A DNA stretch of 28,280 nucleotides from Alistipes sp. (GCA_022511355.1 JAFLRS010000005.1:1-28280), one strand, 5' to 3'; positions 8,280 to 17,401 are shown, numbered from the stretch's first letter. Made by a program: numbers and translations. Notes: generated by a model from the letters alone, not told the origin.

Positions 8280-10571
8280 ATGCACGAAAATTTGGTAATT
8301 GTCGAGTCCCCCGCAAAGGCACGCACCATAGAAAAGTTCCTCGGCAAAGATTTTATAGTGAAATCGAGCTACGGACACATCCGCGACCTCTCGAAAAAGG
8401 ATTTGGGAATCAATCTCGACAACGGTTACGAACCGGTCTACGAAATACCCGCCGACAAACGCAAAGTGGTGAACGAATTGGCCAAACTCGCCAAAGAGGC
8501 CAAAACCGTATGGCTCGCTTCCGATGAAGACCGCGAAGGAGAGGCTATCGCATGGCATCTGGCCGAGGTTCTCGGATTACCCGTGGACCGCACCAAACGT
8601 ATCGTATTCCACGAAATAACCAAAAATGCCATACTCGAAGCCATAGAACATCCCCGCACGGTGGATATGCATCTCGTAAATGCGCAGCAGGCACGACGCG
8701 TACTCGACCGTTTGGTCGGTTTCGAACTCTCGCCCGTACTCTGGAAAAAGGTGCGGCCGTCATTGTCGGCCGGCCGCGTACAGAGCGTCGCGGTGCGTCT
8801 GCTCGTCGAACGCGAACGCGAAATCATAGCCTTCAACGGCACACCCTATTTCCGCGTGGGAGGTCAGTTCTTCGCCGGCGGCAAAAAAGAGAACGCATTC
8901 AGAGCCGAAGTGGCTCACCGCTTCGCCAACGAACAGGAAGCGCACGATTTCCTCGCATCCTGCATCGGGGCTTCGTTCCGCGCCGAAAGCGTCGAAGAGA
9001 AACCCGTCAAGCGGCATCCCGCTCCGCCCTTTACCACCTCGACGCTCCAGCAGGACGCCGCACGCAAATTGGGTATGTCGGTGTCGCAGACCATGGCCAC
9101 CGCACAGCGTCTTTATGAACAGGGTCTTATAACCTATATGCGTACCGACTCGGTGAACCTCTCGAGAATGGCCATAGCTCAATGCAAAACCGCAGTAACG
9201 ACTCTCTTCGGCGAACAATATTCGAATCCGCACAACTACATCACCCGCAGCAAGGGGGCACAGGAGGCTCATGAAGCGATTCGCCCCTCCTACATAGACC
9301 GTCGCGAAATATCGGGCAGCGAAGCCGAAAAACGACTCTACGACCTGATATGGAAACGCACGGTAGCCTCGCAGATGGTGGCGGCCGACATAGACCGCAC
9401 AACGGTGGAGATATCCTGTTCGGGCAGCGACCGTCGTTTTACGGCTACGGGTTCGGTGGTGCGCTTCGACGGATTCCTGCGTCTGTACTCCGAATCGACC
9501 GACGACGAACAGGAACAGCAGGAGAATATGCTCCCCACAATCGTGCGCGGCGAAGAGCTGAAGGCTCAGAGCATAACCGCCACGGAACGTTTCACCACGC
9601 CGCCCGCCCGCTACAACGAAGCGATGCTCGTGAAGCGGCTCGAAGAGCTGGGCATAGGCCGTCCCTCGACCTACGCACCCACAATCTCAACAATCATCAC
9701 CCGCGGATACGTGGAGCGTCAGAGCAAACCCGCCAAAAAACGCAGCTATCGTCAGATGACCCTCTCGGGCGGCAAAATCACCGACAAAGTGATGTCGGAG
9801 AGCTACGGCGCCGAGAAAAACCGACTCACACCCACCGATGTTGGTATGATTGTGAACGACTATCTGGAAGCGCAGTTCGCACCTATTCTCGAATACAACT
9901 TCACGGCCGATGTCGAGAAGGAGTTCGACCGCATAGCCGAAGGCGAAATCACATGGAACAAGATGATAGGTCAGTTCTACGTTCCGTTCCACGAAATGGT
10001 GGAGTCGGCGATGGACCGTCAGACCGACAAGGCCGGCCAAACCCGAATCATAGGTACCGACCCCGCAACCGGACGCACGGTGAAGGCCCGCATAGGACGC
10101 TACGGCCCGATGGTGGAAATCGAAGCCCCCGAAGGCGAAAAACCGCGTTTCGCTTCGCTCAAAAAGGGTCAGCTTATCGAAGCACTCACGCTCGAAGAGG
10201 CACTCGGTCTGTTCGCCCTGCCGCGCAATCTGGGCCCCTACAAAGACGAAGACCTCGTCGTGGGCATAGGACGGTTCGGAGCCTACGTGCGGCATGGTAA
10301 AACCTTCGCCTCACTCGACAAAAAAGATGACCCCTACACCATCACCTTCGAACGGGCCGTCGAGGTTCTCGAACTCCACAACAACAAAGCGGCAATGGCC
10401 AGCATCCCCCTGCGCACATTCCCCGAAAACCCCGACATCGTAATCAAAAACGGACTCTACGGACCCTACATCGCAGGCAAAGGCAAAAACTATCGTCTGC
10501 CCAAAAGCGTGAAACCCGAAACCGTGACCCTCGAAGAGTGTCTGAAAATAATAGCGAACAGTAAAAAATAG
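8280..10571 (+). CDS. topA: DNA topoisomerase I (type IA)
   Basis: The product is 763 residues. It relaxes negative supercoils through a transient 5'-phosphotyrosine link. The Toprim domain begins at NLVIVESPAKARTIEKFLG (residue 4 on), with the acidic metal site SDEDREGE at 81-88. The catalytic tyrosine is Tyr286 in LITYMRTDSVNLS. GIGRPSTYAPTISTI belongs to the conserved core. The C-terminus has no Cys4 zinc ribbons. It carries repeats instead (RIGRYGPMVEI, GIGRFGAYVRHGK, KNGLYGPYIAGKGKNYRLPK), the arrangement of topoisomerase C-terminal repeat domains (PF13368-like). It follows the DUF4270 gene after a 100-base gap holding a stem-loop. The C1 peptidase gene starts 5 bases after its stop. Confidence 0.97.
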   Translation: MHENLVIVESPAKARTIEKFLGKDFIVKSSYGHIRDLSKKDLGINLDNGYEPVYEIPADKRKVVNELAKLAKEAKTVWLASDEDREGEAIAWHLAEVLGLPVDRTKRIVFHEITKNAILEAIEHPRTVDMHLVNAQQARRVLDRLVGFELSPVLWKKVRPSLSAGRVQSVAVRLLVEREREIIAFNGTPYFRVGGQFFAGGKKENAFRAEVAHRFANEQEAHDFLASCIGASFRAESVEEKPVKRHPAPPFTTSTLQQDAARKLGMSVSQTMATAQRLYEQGLITYMRTDSVNLSRMAIAQCKTAVTTLFGEQYSNPHNYITRSKGAQEAHEAIRPSYIDRREISGSEAEKRLYDLIWKRTVASQMVAADIDRTTVEISCSGSDRRFTATGSVVRFDGFLRLYSESTDDEQEQQENMLPTIVRGEELKAQSITATERFTTPPARYNEAMLVKRLEELGIGRPSTYAPTISTIITRGYVERQSKPAKKRSYRQMTLSGGKITDKVMSESYGAEKNRLTPTDVGMIVNDYLEAQFAPILEYNFTADVEKEFDRIAEGEITWNKMIGQFYVPFHEMVESAMDRQTDKAGQTRIIGTDPATGRTVKARIGRYGPMVEIEAPEGEKPRFASLKKGQLIEALTLEEALGLFALPRNLGPYKDEDLVVGIGRFGAYVRHGKTFASLDKKDDPYTITFERAVEVLELHNNKAAMASIPLRTFPENPDIVIKNGLYGPYIAGKGKNYRLPKSVKPETVTLEECLKIIANSKK

Positions 10572-10576
10572 ATGAA

Positions 10577-11758
10577 ATGAAGAAGATCGTCATGTCGCTC
10601 CTCGCCTTGGGAGCAGTGGTGTCGGCAACGGCACAAAAACCCGAAAATGAGAACGGTTATCAGTTTACCGACGGCAAACTCGTGAAAACCACCTCGGTCA
10701 AAGACCAGTTCCGCAGCGGAACGTGCTGGTGCTTCTCGGGCCTGTCGTTCATCGAAAATGAAATAATGAAGGCCGGCGGTCCCGAACTCGACCTCTCGGA
10801 AATGTGGATAGTACGCAACATCTACTTCGAAAAGGCTGTCAAATATGCACGTCTGCACGGCAATCTCAACTTCGCGGTAGGCGGCGCAGACCACGACGTT
10901 ACCAACGGCATTCGCGACTACGGAATCGTTCCGCAGGAGGTCTACCCCGGTTTCAACTACGGAACCGACAAACCCGACTTCAGCGAAATAGACGCCGTAC
11001 TCAAAGGCTATATGGATGCCGTAATCAAAGGACGCAAACTCACCACCGCATGGCAAGCCGGTCTCAACGGCATACTCGACGCATATTTCGGCCCGCGTCC
11101 CGAAACCTTTACCTACGAAGGCAAAGAGTATACCCCCGAATCGTTTGCCGAATCGCTCCCCATCGACCTCGATGACTATGTAAGCATATCGTCGTTCACG
11201 CATCATCCCTTCTACACGCAGTTCATACTCGAGATTCCCGACAACTGGGCTTGGGGCACCGTCTACAACGTGCCTCTCGATGAGATGATGGCCATAATCG
11301 ACAACGCTCTCGAAAACGGTTACTCCATCGAATGGGGCACCGACGTCAGCGAACGCGGATTCAATCGCTCGAAGTGCATAGGCATCGTGCCCGAAGCCGA
11401 CATCGAAAGCATGAGCGGCACCGAAGCCGAACGCTGGGGAAAACTCACCGACCGCGAAAAAGAAAACGAACTCTACAAATTCGACAAACCCGGCAAAGAG
11501 AAGGTTATCACCCAACAGATGCGTCAGGAGGCTTTCGACAACTACGAAACCACCGACGACCACGGTATGGTAATCATCGGCACCGCCACCGACCAAATCG
11601 GCAACCCCTACTACAAGGTCAAGAACTCGTGGGACGTGCTGCCTCCCTACGACGGCTACTACTACTTCTCGCGTCCGTTCGTGGAGTACAAAACCATGTC
11701 CATAATGGTGAACAAAAACGCCATTCCGAAGGCTATACGCAAAAAGTTGGGACTCTGA
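10577..11758 (+). CDS. Secreted C1 (papain-like) cysteine peptidase, C1B/bleomycin-hydrolase type
   Basis: The product is 393 residues with a signal peptide (MKKIVMSLLALGAVVSATAQ), so it is probably periplasmic or exported. All papain-fold catalytic elements are present: the oxyanion-hole Gln44 and nucleophile Cys50 in KDQFRSGTCWCFS, His329 in TDDHGMVIIGTA, and Asn350 in KVKNSWD. Spacing and overall size resemble the C1B aminopeptidase/bleomycin hydrolase group rather than short papains, but the cytosolic C1B enzymes lack a signal peptide. The likely role is peptide breakdown for nutrition or envelope protein turnover; the substrate cannot be deduced. It begins 5 bases after topA without its own visible promoter and ends at a strong terminator. 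Confidence 0.88.
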   Translation: MKKIVMSLLALGAVVSATAQKPENENGYQFTDGKLVKTTSVKDQFRSGTCWCFSGLSFIENEIMKAGGPELDLSEMWIVRNIYFEKAVKYARLHGNLNFAVGGADHDVTNGIRDYGIVPQEVYPGFNYGTDKPDFSEIDAVLKGYMDAVIKGRKLTTAWQAGLNGILDAYFGPRPETFTYEGKEYTPESFAESLPIDLDDYVSISSFTHHPFYTQFILEIPDNWAWGTVYNVPLDEMMAIIDNALENGYSIEWGTDVSERGFNRSKCIGIVPEADIESMSGTEAERWGKLTDREKENELYKFDKPGKEKVITQQMRQEAFDNYETTDDHGMVIIGTATDQIGNPYYKVKNSWDVLPPYDGYYYFSRPFVEYKTMSIMVNKNAIPKAIRKKLGL

Positions 11759-11779
11759 CGACCCGACCGCCGCAACAGA

Positions 11780-11811
11780 AAAAAAGCTGCCCGTATCAAG
11801 GCAGCTTTTTT
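11780..11811. terminator. Bidirectional intrinsic terminator between convergent genes
   Basis: The perfect inverted repeat AAAAAAGCTGCC (11780-11791) / GGCAGCTTTTTT (11800-11811) has an 8-base loop. On the + strand the GC stem is followed by six T, and on the - strand likewise. It sits 21 bases after the C1 peptidase stop and 20 bases beyond the end of the oppositely oriented ACR3 gene, so it can end transcription from both sides. Confidence 0.92.
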
Positions 11812-11831
11812 ATTTTACGGGAGGAAAGCAA

Positions 11832-12869
11832 CTACTCGAATCCGTGCCGCGTGGCATTGGCAATGCGGACCAGCATCAGCATTACCGGAACCTCGACCAG
11901 CACCCCAACCACCGTCGCCAAAGCCGCGCCCGACTGCAAACCGAAGAGCGATATGGCTACCGCTACCGCCAACTCGAAGAAGTTGCTTGCACCTATCATG
12001 GCGGCAGGAGCGGCTATAGAGTGAGGCAGCCGCCACCACTTCGCCCAACCGTAAGCCACGAAGAAGATGCAGAAGGTCTGCACGATGAGCGGAACCGCAA
12101 TCAGCGCGATATGCAGCGGATTCGATAATATCGTCTCGCCCTGAAACGAGAAGAGAATAACGAGCGTCAGCAGCAGTCCGACAATCGTGATGTTGTCGAA
12201 CTTCTTGACAAATACGTTGTTGAAGTAGTCGATGCCGCGACGACGCACTACCGTTATGCGCGTAATCACGCCCGCCGCCAACGGAATCACCACGAACAAC
12301 AGCACCGACAGCAAAAGAGTATCCATCGGCACCGTCACGCCTCCGATTCCGAGCAGCAGAGCCGTAAGAGGAGCGAAGGCAACCAGAATAATCAGGTCAT
12401 TGACGGCCACCTGAACAAGCGTATAGGCAGCATCGCCCTTTGTAAGCCAACTCCACACGAAAACCATCGCCGTGCAGGGAGCCGCCCCGAGCAATACGGC
12501 ACCCGCAAGATATTCATCGGCAAGCGGGGCGGGAATCCACGCCTTGAAAATCACGAAGAAAAACAGCCACGCAATGCCGAACATCGTGAACGGCTTCACC
12601 AACCAGTTGGTTACGCAGGTCACGACTATGCCTTTGGGCTGTCGTGCCACATTGCGCACGGAACGAAAATCCACCTTGAGCATCATGGGATATATCATCA
12701 ACCATATCAGCACCGCGACAGGAATCGACACGTTCGCATACTCGAAGCGGCCCAGATACTCGGGCACGGCCGGAAACAGTTGTCCGAGAGCTATTCCGGC
12801 CACGATGCACAGAGCCACCCACAAGGTCAGATACTTCTCGAAAAATCCGATTTTTCTATCTTTCTCCAT
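11832..12869 (-). CDS. acr3: ACR3-family arsenite efflux transporter
   Basis: The product is 345 residues with about ten hydrophobic segments, matching the ACR3 (BART superfamily) arsenite permeases in length and content. Landmarks are the N-terminal FFEKYLTLWVALCIVAGIALG, YPMMLKVDF, GAAPCTAMVFVWS with the conserved Cys132 implicated in As(III) transport, and late GASNFFELAVAVAISLFG followed by VGVLVEVPVML with its conserved Glu. It should export arsenite across the inner membrane. No arsR, arsC, arsD or arsA is nearby, and no ArsR-type operator is recognisable. It starts 21 bases after the MATE gene stop, so it is probably expressed from that transcript. It ends at the shared terminator. Confidence 0.93.
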   Translation of the reverse strand: MEKDRKIGFFEKYLTLWVALCIVAGIALGQLFPAVPEYLGRFEYANVSIPVAVLIWLMIYPMMLKVDFRSVRNVARQPKGIVVTCVTNWLVKPFTMFGIAWLFFFVIFKAWIPAPLADEYLAGAVLLGAAPCTAMVFVWSWLTKGDAAYTLVQVAVNDLIILVAFAPLTALLLGIGGVTVPMDTLLLSVLLFVVIPLAAGVITRITVVRRRGIDYFNNVFVKKFDNITIVGLLLTLVILFSFQGETILSNPLHIALIAVPLIVQTFCIFFVAYGWAKWWRLPHSIAAPAAMIGASNFFELAVAVAISLFGLQSGAALATVVGVLVEVPVMLMLVRIANATRHGFE

Positions 12870-12890
12870 ATTTTATTATATTATACTCCG

Positions 12891-14273
12891 TTATATACTC
12901 TGTTCCGCATCGGGATTGCGGCGCAAACGGCGAATCTGGAAAAATATCAGCACCGCAGCCAACACCACCGACAAAGTATCGGCTACGGGTTGCGCCACCC
13001 ATACGCCCGTAACACCCATCTCGGGAGGCAGAATAATCAGCAAAGGCACCAAAAACAACATCTGACGCGTCATCGAAATCAAAATCGCCCGCCTGGGCTT
13101 TCCGATATACTGGAAAAAGTTGCCGGTAACAATCTGGAATCCGACCGCCCAGAACATACACATCATATACTTCATGCCGTAAACCACCGACTCCGTCAAA
13201 GCCGCGGCATCGACATCATTGCCGCCCACGAACAGATGCGCAACCTGCTCGGGAATGAAACGGCTGATAAGATAACCAATAGTGGTAATGACCACCGCAC
13301 ACGTCACCGTAATGAAATAGGCATTGACAACACGGTCGTATTTGCGTGCCCCGTAATTGTAGCCCACAATCGGCTGCATACCCTGATTAAGTCCCAACAC
13401 AATCATTATGAAGAGCATAGCCATACGGTTGATGATTCCGAAAGCTCCGATATCGAGGTCTCCGCCATAGGTCGTCAAAGCCTTATTGACGAATATCACC
13501 ACTATGGAGGCGCAGATGTTCATAAGAAACGGCGCCAGACCTATGCTGATAATCGCTCCCACGATTCGCGAATTGAATCGGAATGTGCCGCGCTTGAAGC
13601 GCAGAAAACTGTCCCGTCGCGAGAAATGATGCAGCGAAATGGACAGAGCCGCACACTGCGCAATCAGAGTCGAAAAGGCCGAACCCTGTATACCCCATCC
13701 GAATTTGAAGATAAAGAGCGGATTCAGCACGCAGTTCACCGCAACCGAAACCAACATGGCATACATCGACTTCTGAGGATAGCCCGAAGCGCGCATCAAC
13801 TCGTTCAGACCCAAATAGAGATGAGTTATGCAGTTGCCGGCCAGTATGACGTGCAAGAATTCGCGGGCATAGGATATGGTCTGTTCGCTGGCGCCGAAAA
13901 AGTAGAGAATCGGGTCGAGAAACAGCAGACCCAACGCACCGATAACCACTCCCAACATCACATTGAGCAGCACCACGTTGCCCAGAGTCTTCTCGGCCGC
14001 ACGCAGATTGCCCTGACCCAACCGAATCGAGGTTATGGCCGCCGCACCCACTCCCACCATCGAACCGAATGCCGCCGCTACATTCATTATAGGCATCGTG
14101 AGAGCCATTCCCGAAATAGCCAGCGCACCTACGCCGCGACCGATGAATATGCTGTCCACGATGTTGAACAGCGATGTCGAAGTCATCGCGATAATGGCAG
14201 GTATGGCATATCTCGGCAACAGACGGGAAAGCGAATCGGTTCCCAAAGAGAGTGTGGTTATCTGTTTGCCCAT
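12891..14273 (-). CDS. MATE-family multidrug/metabolite efflux transporter
   Basis: The product is 460 residues with twelve expected TM segments and the family N-terminus LGTDSLSRLLPRYAIPAIIAM, then NIVDSIFIGRGVG. The two MatE halves are visible, the second starting near SIGLAPFLMNICASIVVI and including GLNQGMQPIVGYNYGA. It should export cationic or organic compounds using an ion gradient; the substrate is unknown. I chose the ATG at 14273. An in-frame ATG at 14360 lies upstream of the promoter and inside the preceding gene, and no later Met leaves TM1 intact. The promoter sits so close that the transcript is probably leaderless. ACR3 follows after 21 bases. Confidence 0.93.
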   Translation of the reverse strand: MGKQITTLSLGTDSLSRLLPRYAIPAIIAMTSTSLFNIVDSIFIGRGVGALAISGMALTMPIMNVAAAFGSMVGVGAAAITSIRLGQGNLRAAEKTLGNVVLLNVMLGVVIGALGLLFLDPILYFFGASEQTISYAREFLHVILAGNCITHLYLGLNELMRASGYPQKSMYAMLVSVAVNCVLNPLFIFKFGWGIQGSAFSTLIAQCAALSISLHHFSRRDSFLRFKRGTFRFNSRIVGAIISIGLAPFLMNICASIVVIFVNKALTTYGGDLDIGAFGIINRMAMLFIMIVLGLNQGMQPIVGYNYGARKYDRVVNAYFITVTCAVVITTIGYLISRFIPEQVAHLFVGGNDVDAAALTESVVYGMKYMMCMFWAVGFQIVTGNFFQYIGKPRRAILISMTRQMLFLVPLLIILPPEMGVTGVWVAQPVADTLSVVLAAVLIFFQIRRLRRNPDAEQSI

Positions 14274-14281
14274 TTCGGCTG

Positions 14282-14309
14282 CAAAGATACGAAAACTATC
14301 CGACCCAAA
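14282..14309 (-). promoter_or_regulatory. Promoter of the MATE gene, partly inside the upstream gene
   Basis: On the - strand, TTTG (14309-14306) is followed after 16 bases by TATCTTTG (14289-14282), an exact TAnnTTTG -7 element. The -33 element lies within the last codons of the phosphopantetheinyl transferase gene. The spacing is shorter than the 19 bases of the other promoters in this window. The ATG starts only 9 bases after the -7 element, so the start point predicted about 5 bases downstream gives a leader of roughly 4 bases. Confidence 0.7.
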
Positions 14310-14865
14310 CAACAAGACTGCCCTCGTGAACCGACATCCGCATCTCCACCGAATCATCATTGCAGATGCGTCCGACTACGGTTCCGCTCCCGAAATCGAC
14401 CTTTTCGACGCATATATCGCGCAAAAAGTCCAAACCCCTCCTGCCTCCGTATTTGTAGAGGCACTCCTTCGCACACCATACCGCCGCCGGCAGCGCGGCA
14501 TTATCCGAAAGCGCAGCTTCGGCCGGAGTCATGTAGCGCGAAGCGACCTTCGCAAAGTCGCGCGACAACGACTCGACATCCACCGCACAACGGCGCGGAG
14601 AAATCACCACCGCCACATAATCGGCACTGTGCGACACCCCGATATGTTCATTCCGATTTTCGAGTACCGGCGCTCCCGCCGAATCGTAACCGATCTCCAC
14701 ATCGGCTCCCAATTCGCGCCGCACCACAGTGCGCCACATAAGATATTCGTTGCGGCGGCGCGGTGCGAATCCCCCGGCCCGAAGGCGTTCGCCGTCGGTC
14801 ACAATCAGATTCCGCAGCTCACCATCCGCCGGCACCGGCTCCAATATCAACCGCGCATCACACAT
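14296..14865 (-). CDS. 4'-phosphopantetheinyl transferase superfamily protein
   Basis: The product is 189 residues, in the range of Sfp/AcpT-like enzymes. It should move the phosphopantetheine arm of coenzyme A onto a carrier-protein serine. The signature blocks are HIGVSHSADYVAVVIS (74-89), CAVDVES with metal ligands Asp96 and Glu98, and WCAKECLYK (130-138) with Lys133, Glu134 and Lys138, all in normal order. The carrier protein is not in the window; fatty-acid ACP is the default guess. It overlaps the end of gldE by 8 bases, so translation is likely coupled. The gldE-PPTase pair is one I recall from many Bacteroidota. Confidence 0.9.
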   Translation of the reverse strand: MCDARLILEPVPADGELRNLIVTDGERLRAGGFAPRRRNEYLMWRTVVRRELGADVEIGYDSAGAPVLENRNEHIGVSHSADYVAVVISPRRCAVDVESLSRDFAKVASRYMTPAEAALSDNAALPAAVWCAKECLYKYGGRRGLDFLRDICVEKVDFGSGTVVGRICNDDSVEMRMSVHEGSLVVWVG

Positions 14866-16135
14866 CGGTCACCACCTTTATCTTGTCGATGCGGCGTCCG
14901 TCAAGCGCCTCGACCGTAAAGGTCACGCCATGCGACTCGAGCTTGTCGCCCTTCTTCAGAAAATTGCGGTTCAACTCCAGCATCAGACCGGCCAGAGTCT
15001 CGGCACGACCCTGAACATCCGAAAATGTATCCTCGTCGAGATTGAGAACCCGTTCGAAATCGACAATGTGAGTCTTGCCCTCGAACAGATATGTATGGTC
15101 GTTGAGACGCTTGTAGAACGACTCGTCGGCATCGCTCTCGTCGGAAATCTCGCCCACGACCTCCTCCAAAATGTCCTCCAAAGAGAGCAGACCCTGCGTG
15201 GCTCCGTATTCGTCCACCACTATCGCCATGTGAACCTTATGGGCGCGGAACTCCTCGAGCAGGTCGTTAATCTTCTTGTGCTTGGGAACAAAATAAGCCT
15301 TGCGCATCAGACGCTGCCACCCGAAACCCGACCCCTCCTTGATGTGCGGAAGCAGGTCCTTGACATAAATCGTACCCTTGATATTGTCGGGGTCCTCGTC
15401 GCAAACCGGAATGCGCGAAAATCCCGATTCGATAATCACGCGCTTCACCTCGTCGAAATCGGCCTTGATATCCACAAACGTTATATCGACACGCGAATGC
15501 ATAATCTCCTCGACCTCGGTATTCACGAACTGCACTATGCCCGACAGCATCTTGCGCTCCTCGCTCGACGAAGCGTCGGTCATATCGACGGCATCGGCAA
15601 GCTCCTCGATGGAGATATTCTCCTCGTTGCGGGCGGCAATCTCGCTCACACGGCCGCTGATGCGCACCAAAACATACGAAAACGGATAGAATATCCAGCG
15701 TATGACCGTCAGAGGCCATGCCAGACGCAACGCCACGCGGCGGTACGAATCCTGAGCGAAAATCTTGGGAAGAATCTCGCCGAAAAGCAGCAGCAAAAAC
15801 GTGAGCAGCACGCTCTTGACCAGAAATTCGAACCGGTAGAACGTAAAGATGTCGGAGAGGATGTCGGCCGACAAAATAACGATTCCGATATTGACCAAAT
15901 TGTTGGCAATCAATATCGTGGCCAGCAGAATATCCACATCTCCGAGCAGTTTCATGACCGCCTCGGCAGCAAAGCTCTTCGATTCGCGGATGACACGTAT
16001 ATCATTGTGCGACAGCGAGAAAAATGCAACCTCCGACGCCGACACCATCGCCGACACCGAAAGCAGCACGGCCGTCACTGCCAATTTGACGATTACCGCC
16101 GTCGAGATTCCGTTATATAGGATTATCGGCTCCAC
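14858..16135 (-). CDS. gldE: GldE-like CNNM/CBS-domain membrane protein (CorC/HlyC family)
   Basis: The product is 425 residues. The N-terminal CNNM/DUF21 membrane domain (about 1-190) includes SEVAFFSLSHNDI and LLLLFGEILPKIFAQ. Two CBS motifs follow (about 200-335), with FSRIPVCDEDPDNIKGTIYVKD in the first and MAIVVDEYGATQGLLSLEDI in the second. A CorC/HlyC C-terminal domain ends the protein. The architecture matches GldE, required for gliding in Flavobacterium but widespread in non-motile Bacteroidales, where ion transport or envelope protein stability are possible roles. The start is GTG at 16135. An in-frame TAG lies 9 bases upstream and the next Met (residue 30) would remove part of TM1. 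A GGAG sits one base before the GTG. The gene begins 9 bases after ftsZ. Confidence 0.88.
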   Translation of the reverse strand: MEPIILYNGISTAVIVKLAVTAVLLSVSAMVSASEVAFFSLSHNDIRVIRESKSFAAEAVMKLLGDVDILLATILIANNLVNIGIVILSADILSDIFTFYRFEFLVKSVLLTFLLLLFGEILPKIFAQDSYRRVALRLAWPLTVIRWIFYPFSYVLVRISGRVSEIAARNEENISIEELADAVDMTDASSSEERKMLSGIVQFVNTEVEEIMHSRVDITFVDIKADFDEVKRVIIESGFSRIPVCDEDPDNIKGTIYVKDLLPHIKEGSGFGWQRLMRKAYFVPKHKKINDLLEEFRAHKVHMAIVVDEYGATQGLLSLEDILEEVVGEISDESDADESFYKRLNDHTYLFEGKTHIVDFERVLNLDEDTFSDVQGRAETLAGLMLELNRNFLKKGDKLESHGVTFTVEALDGRRIDKIKVVTDV

Positions 16136-16144
16136 GCTCCGCTA

Positions 16145-17392
16145 TCAGTTGTCGTTGTCGTCGCCGAAAAGAGATATGCCCTGCGAAGCGTACTTCGACG
16201 AACCCGAAGGTTTGCTCTTCGACCGCGGACGCGAACTCTCGGAACTGCCGCGCGTGCCTGCGCTCTCGGTAGTCATATGGAAATTGCGGCGCTGATAGGC
16301 CGGAACATCCAGTTTCGAAGCTATGTCGCTGTAACGGTCGGGACGCGAACCCAACATGACGGGCGTACCGCTCTCCACGCTCTCCACGCGCTGCTCCGAA
16401 CCTACATTATCCTTGAAATTCGCAGCCACAAGCACCAACTCCAACTCATCGCCCAGTTCGGGTTTCTCGGTAGTACCCCATATAAGTTCGAGGTCGGTGC
16501 CGTCCTCCTCTACGCCCGCAGCTTCGCGTATGGCATTCAGAATGAGGTCGAACTCCTCCTGCGTAACATTGTTGTCGCCCGTGAACGACGCCGCCGACAA
16601 ATTGACTATCGCACGACGCGCACCCGTAATCGACTGCTCGAGCAGAGGCGAATACAACGACTTGTCGATAAGGTCGGCAATACGGTTGGGACCGCTCGCC
16701 GTAGCCACACTGAAATGTACGCGGCCGCTGTTCTCGAGCGTCGTGCGCACATCGGGCAAATCGACGTTGTGCCGTCCGTGAATGGTTATCAGCTCGGCAA
16801 TGCCCTTCGCCGCCTTGGTCAGCACCTCGTCGGCACGGCGGAATCCGTCATAAAGCGAATCCTTGCCGTAAATCTTGGCTATATTGTCGTTCTCGATGAC
16901 AAGTATGGAGTCGATATACTGCTTCAGTTCGTGAATGCCCTCCTCCGCCTGACGACGGCGGCGTTTGCCCTCGTTCGACTTGGGCATGGTGACAATCGCC
17001 ACCGTGAGAATGCCCAGTTCGCGGGCTACGCGCGCAACTACCGGCGAAGCTCCCGTACCTGTACCGCCTCCCATTCCAGCAGTTATGAAGAGCATATCGG
17101 GCTTGGGTGACGACAGTTCGTTCTTAATCTCTTCCATCGAACCCATCGCCGCCTTGAAAGCTATCTCGGGAATGTTGCCGGCGCCCAAACCCGAACCCAT
17201 AACTATCTTGCGGGATACGGGACTGTTGTCGAGCGCCTGCTGGTCGGTGTTGCAGACCATGAAGGTCACTCCCGAAATACCCTCCTCGAACATATGGTTC
17301 ACAGCATTGCCGCCACCGCCCCCGACTCCTATGACGGTAATCTTGGGGGAATCCTTGCGCACGGCACGCAACTCATTCATTATACCACTCAT
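16145..17392 (-). CDS. ftsZ: Cell division protein FtsZ (divergent)
   Basis: The product is 415 residues, the tubulin-like GTPase that forms the division ring. Diagnostic parts are ITVIGVGGGGGNAVN (18-32), the tubulin signature GGGTGTG at 108-114, the T7 loop NVDLPDV at 209-215 with the acidic residues Asp211 and Asp214, and the base-pocket residues Phe184 and Asp188. Unusual points compared with remembered FtsZ are GASP for GAAP after the signature, PKSNEG where PFxFEG is usual, GAGNIPEIA in the T3 region, and RVHFSVATASG where MGxGxASG is usual. LDVPAYQRR (361-369) resembles the C-terminal FtsA-binding peptide, but 46 more residues follow, Ser/Arg/Lys-rich and ending acidic. A good ribosome site precedes the ATG; ftsA ends 18 bases upstream. 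Confidence 0.96.
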   Translation of the reverse strand: MSGIMNELRAVRKDSPKITVIGVGGGGGNAVNHMFEEGISGVTFMVCNTDQQALDNSPVSRKIVMGSGLGAGNIPEIAFKAAMGSMEEIKNELSSPKPDMLFITAGMGGGTGTGASPVVARVARELGILTVAIVTMPKSNEGKRRRRQAEEGIHELKQYIDSILVIENDNIAKIYGKDSLYDGFRRADEVLTKAAKGIAELITIHGRHNVDLPDVRTTLENSGRVHFSVATASGPNRIADLIDKSLYSPLLEQSITGARRAIVNLSAASFTGDNNVTQEEFDLILNAIREAAGVEEDGTDLELIWGTTEKPELGDELELVLVAANFKDNVGSEQRVESVESGTPVMLGSRPDRYSDIASKLDVPAYQRRNFHMTTESAGTRGSSESSRPRSKSKPSGSSKYASQGISLFGDDNDN

Positions 17393-17401
17393 CTCTCTCT
17401 T

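Noticed and set aside
12780..14741. 653-codon open frame on the + strand opposite the MATE and PPTase genes
   Set aside because: Low-quality Arg/His/Gln-rich translation antisense to recognised genes, and no promoter.
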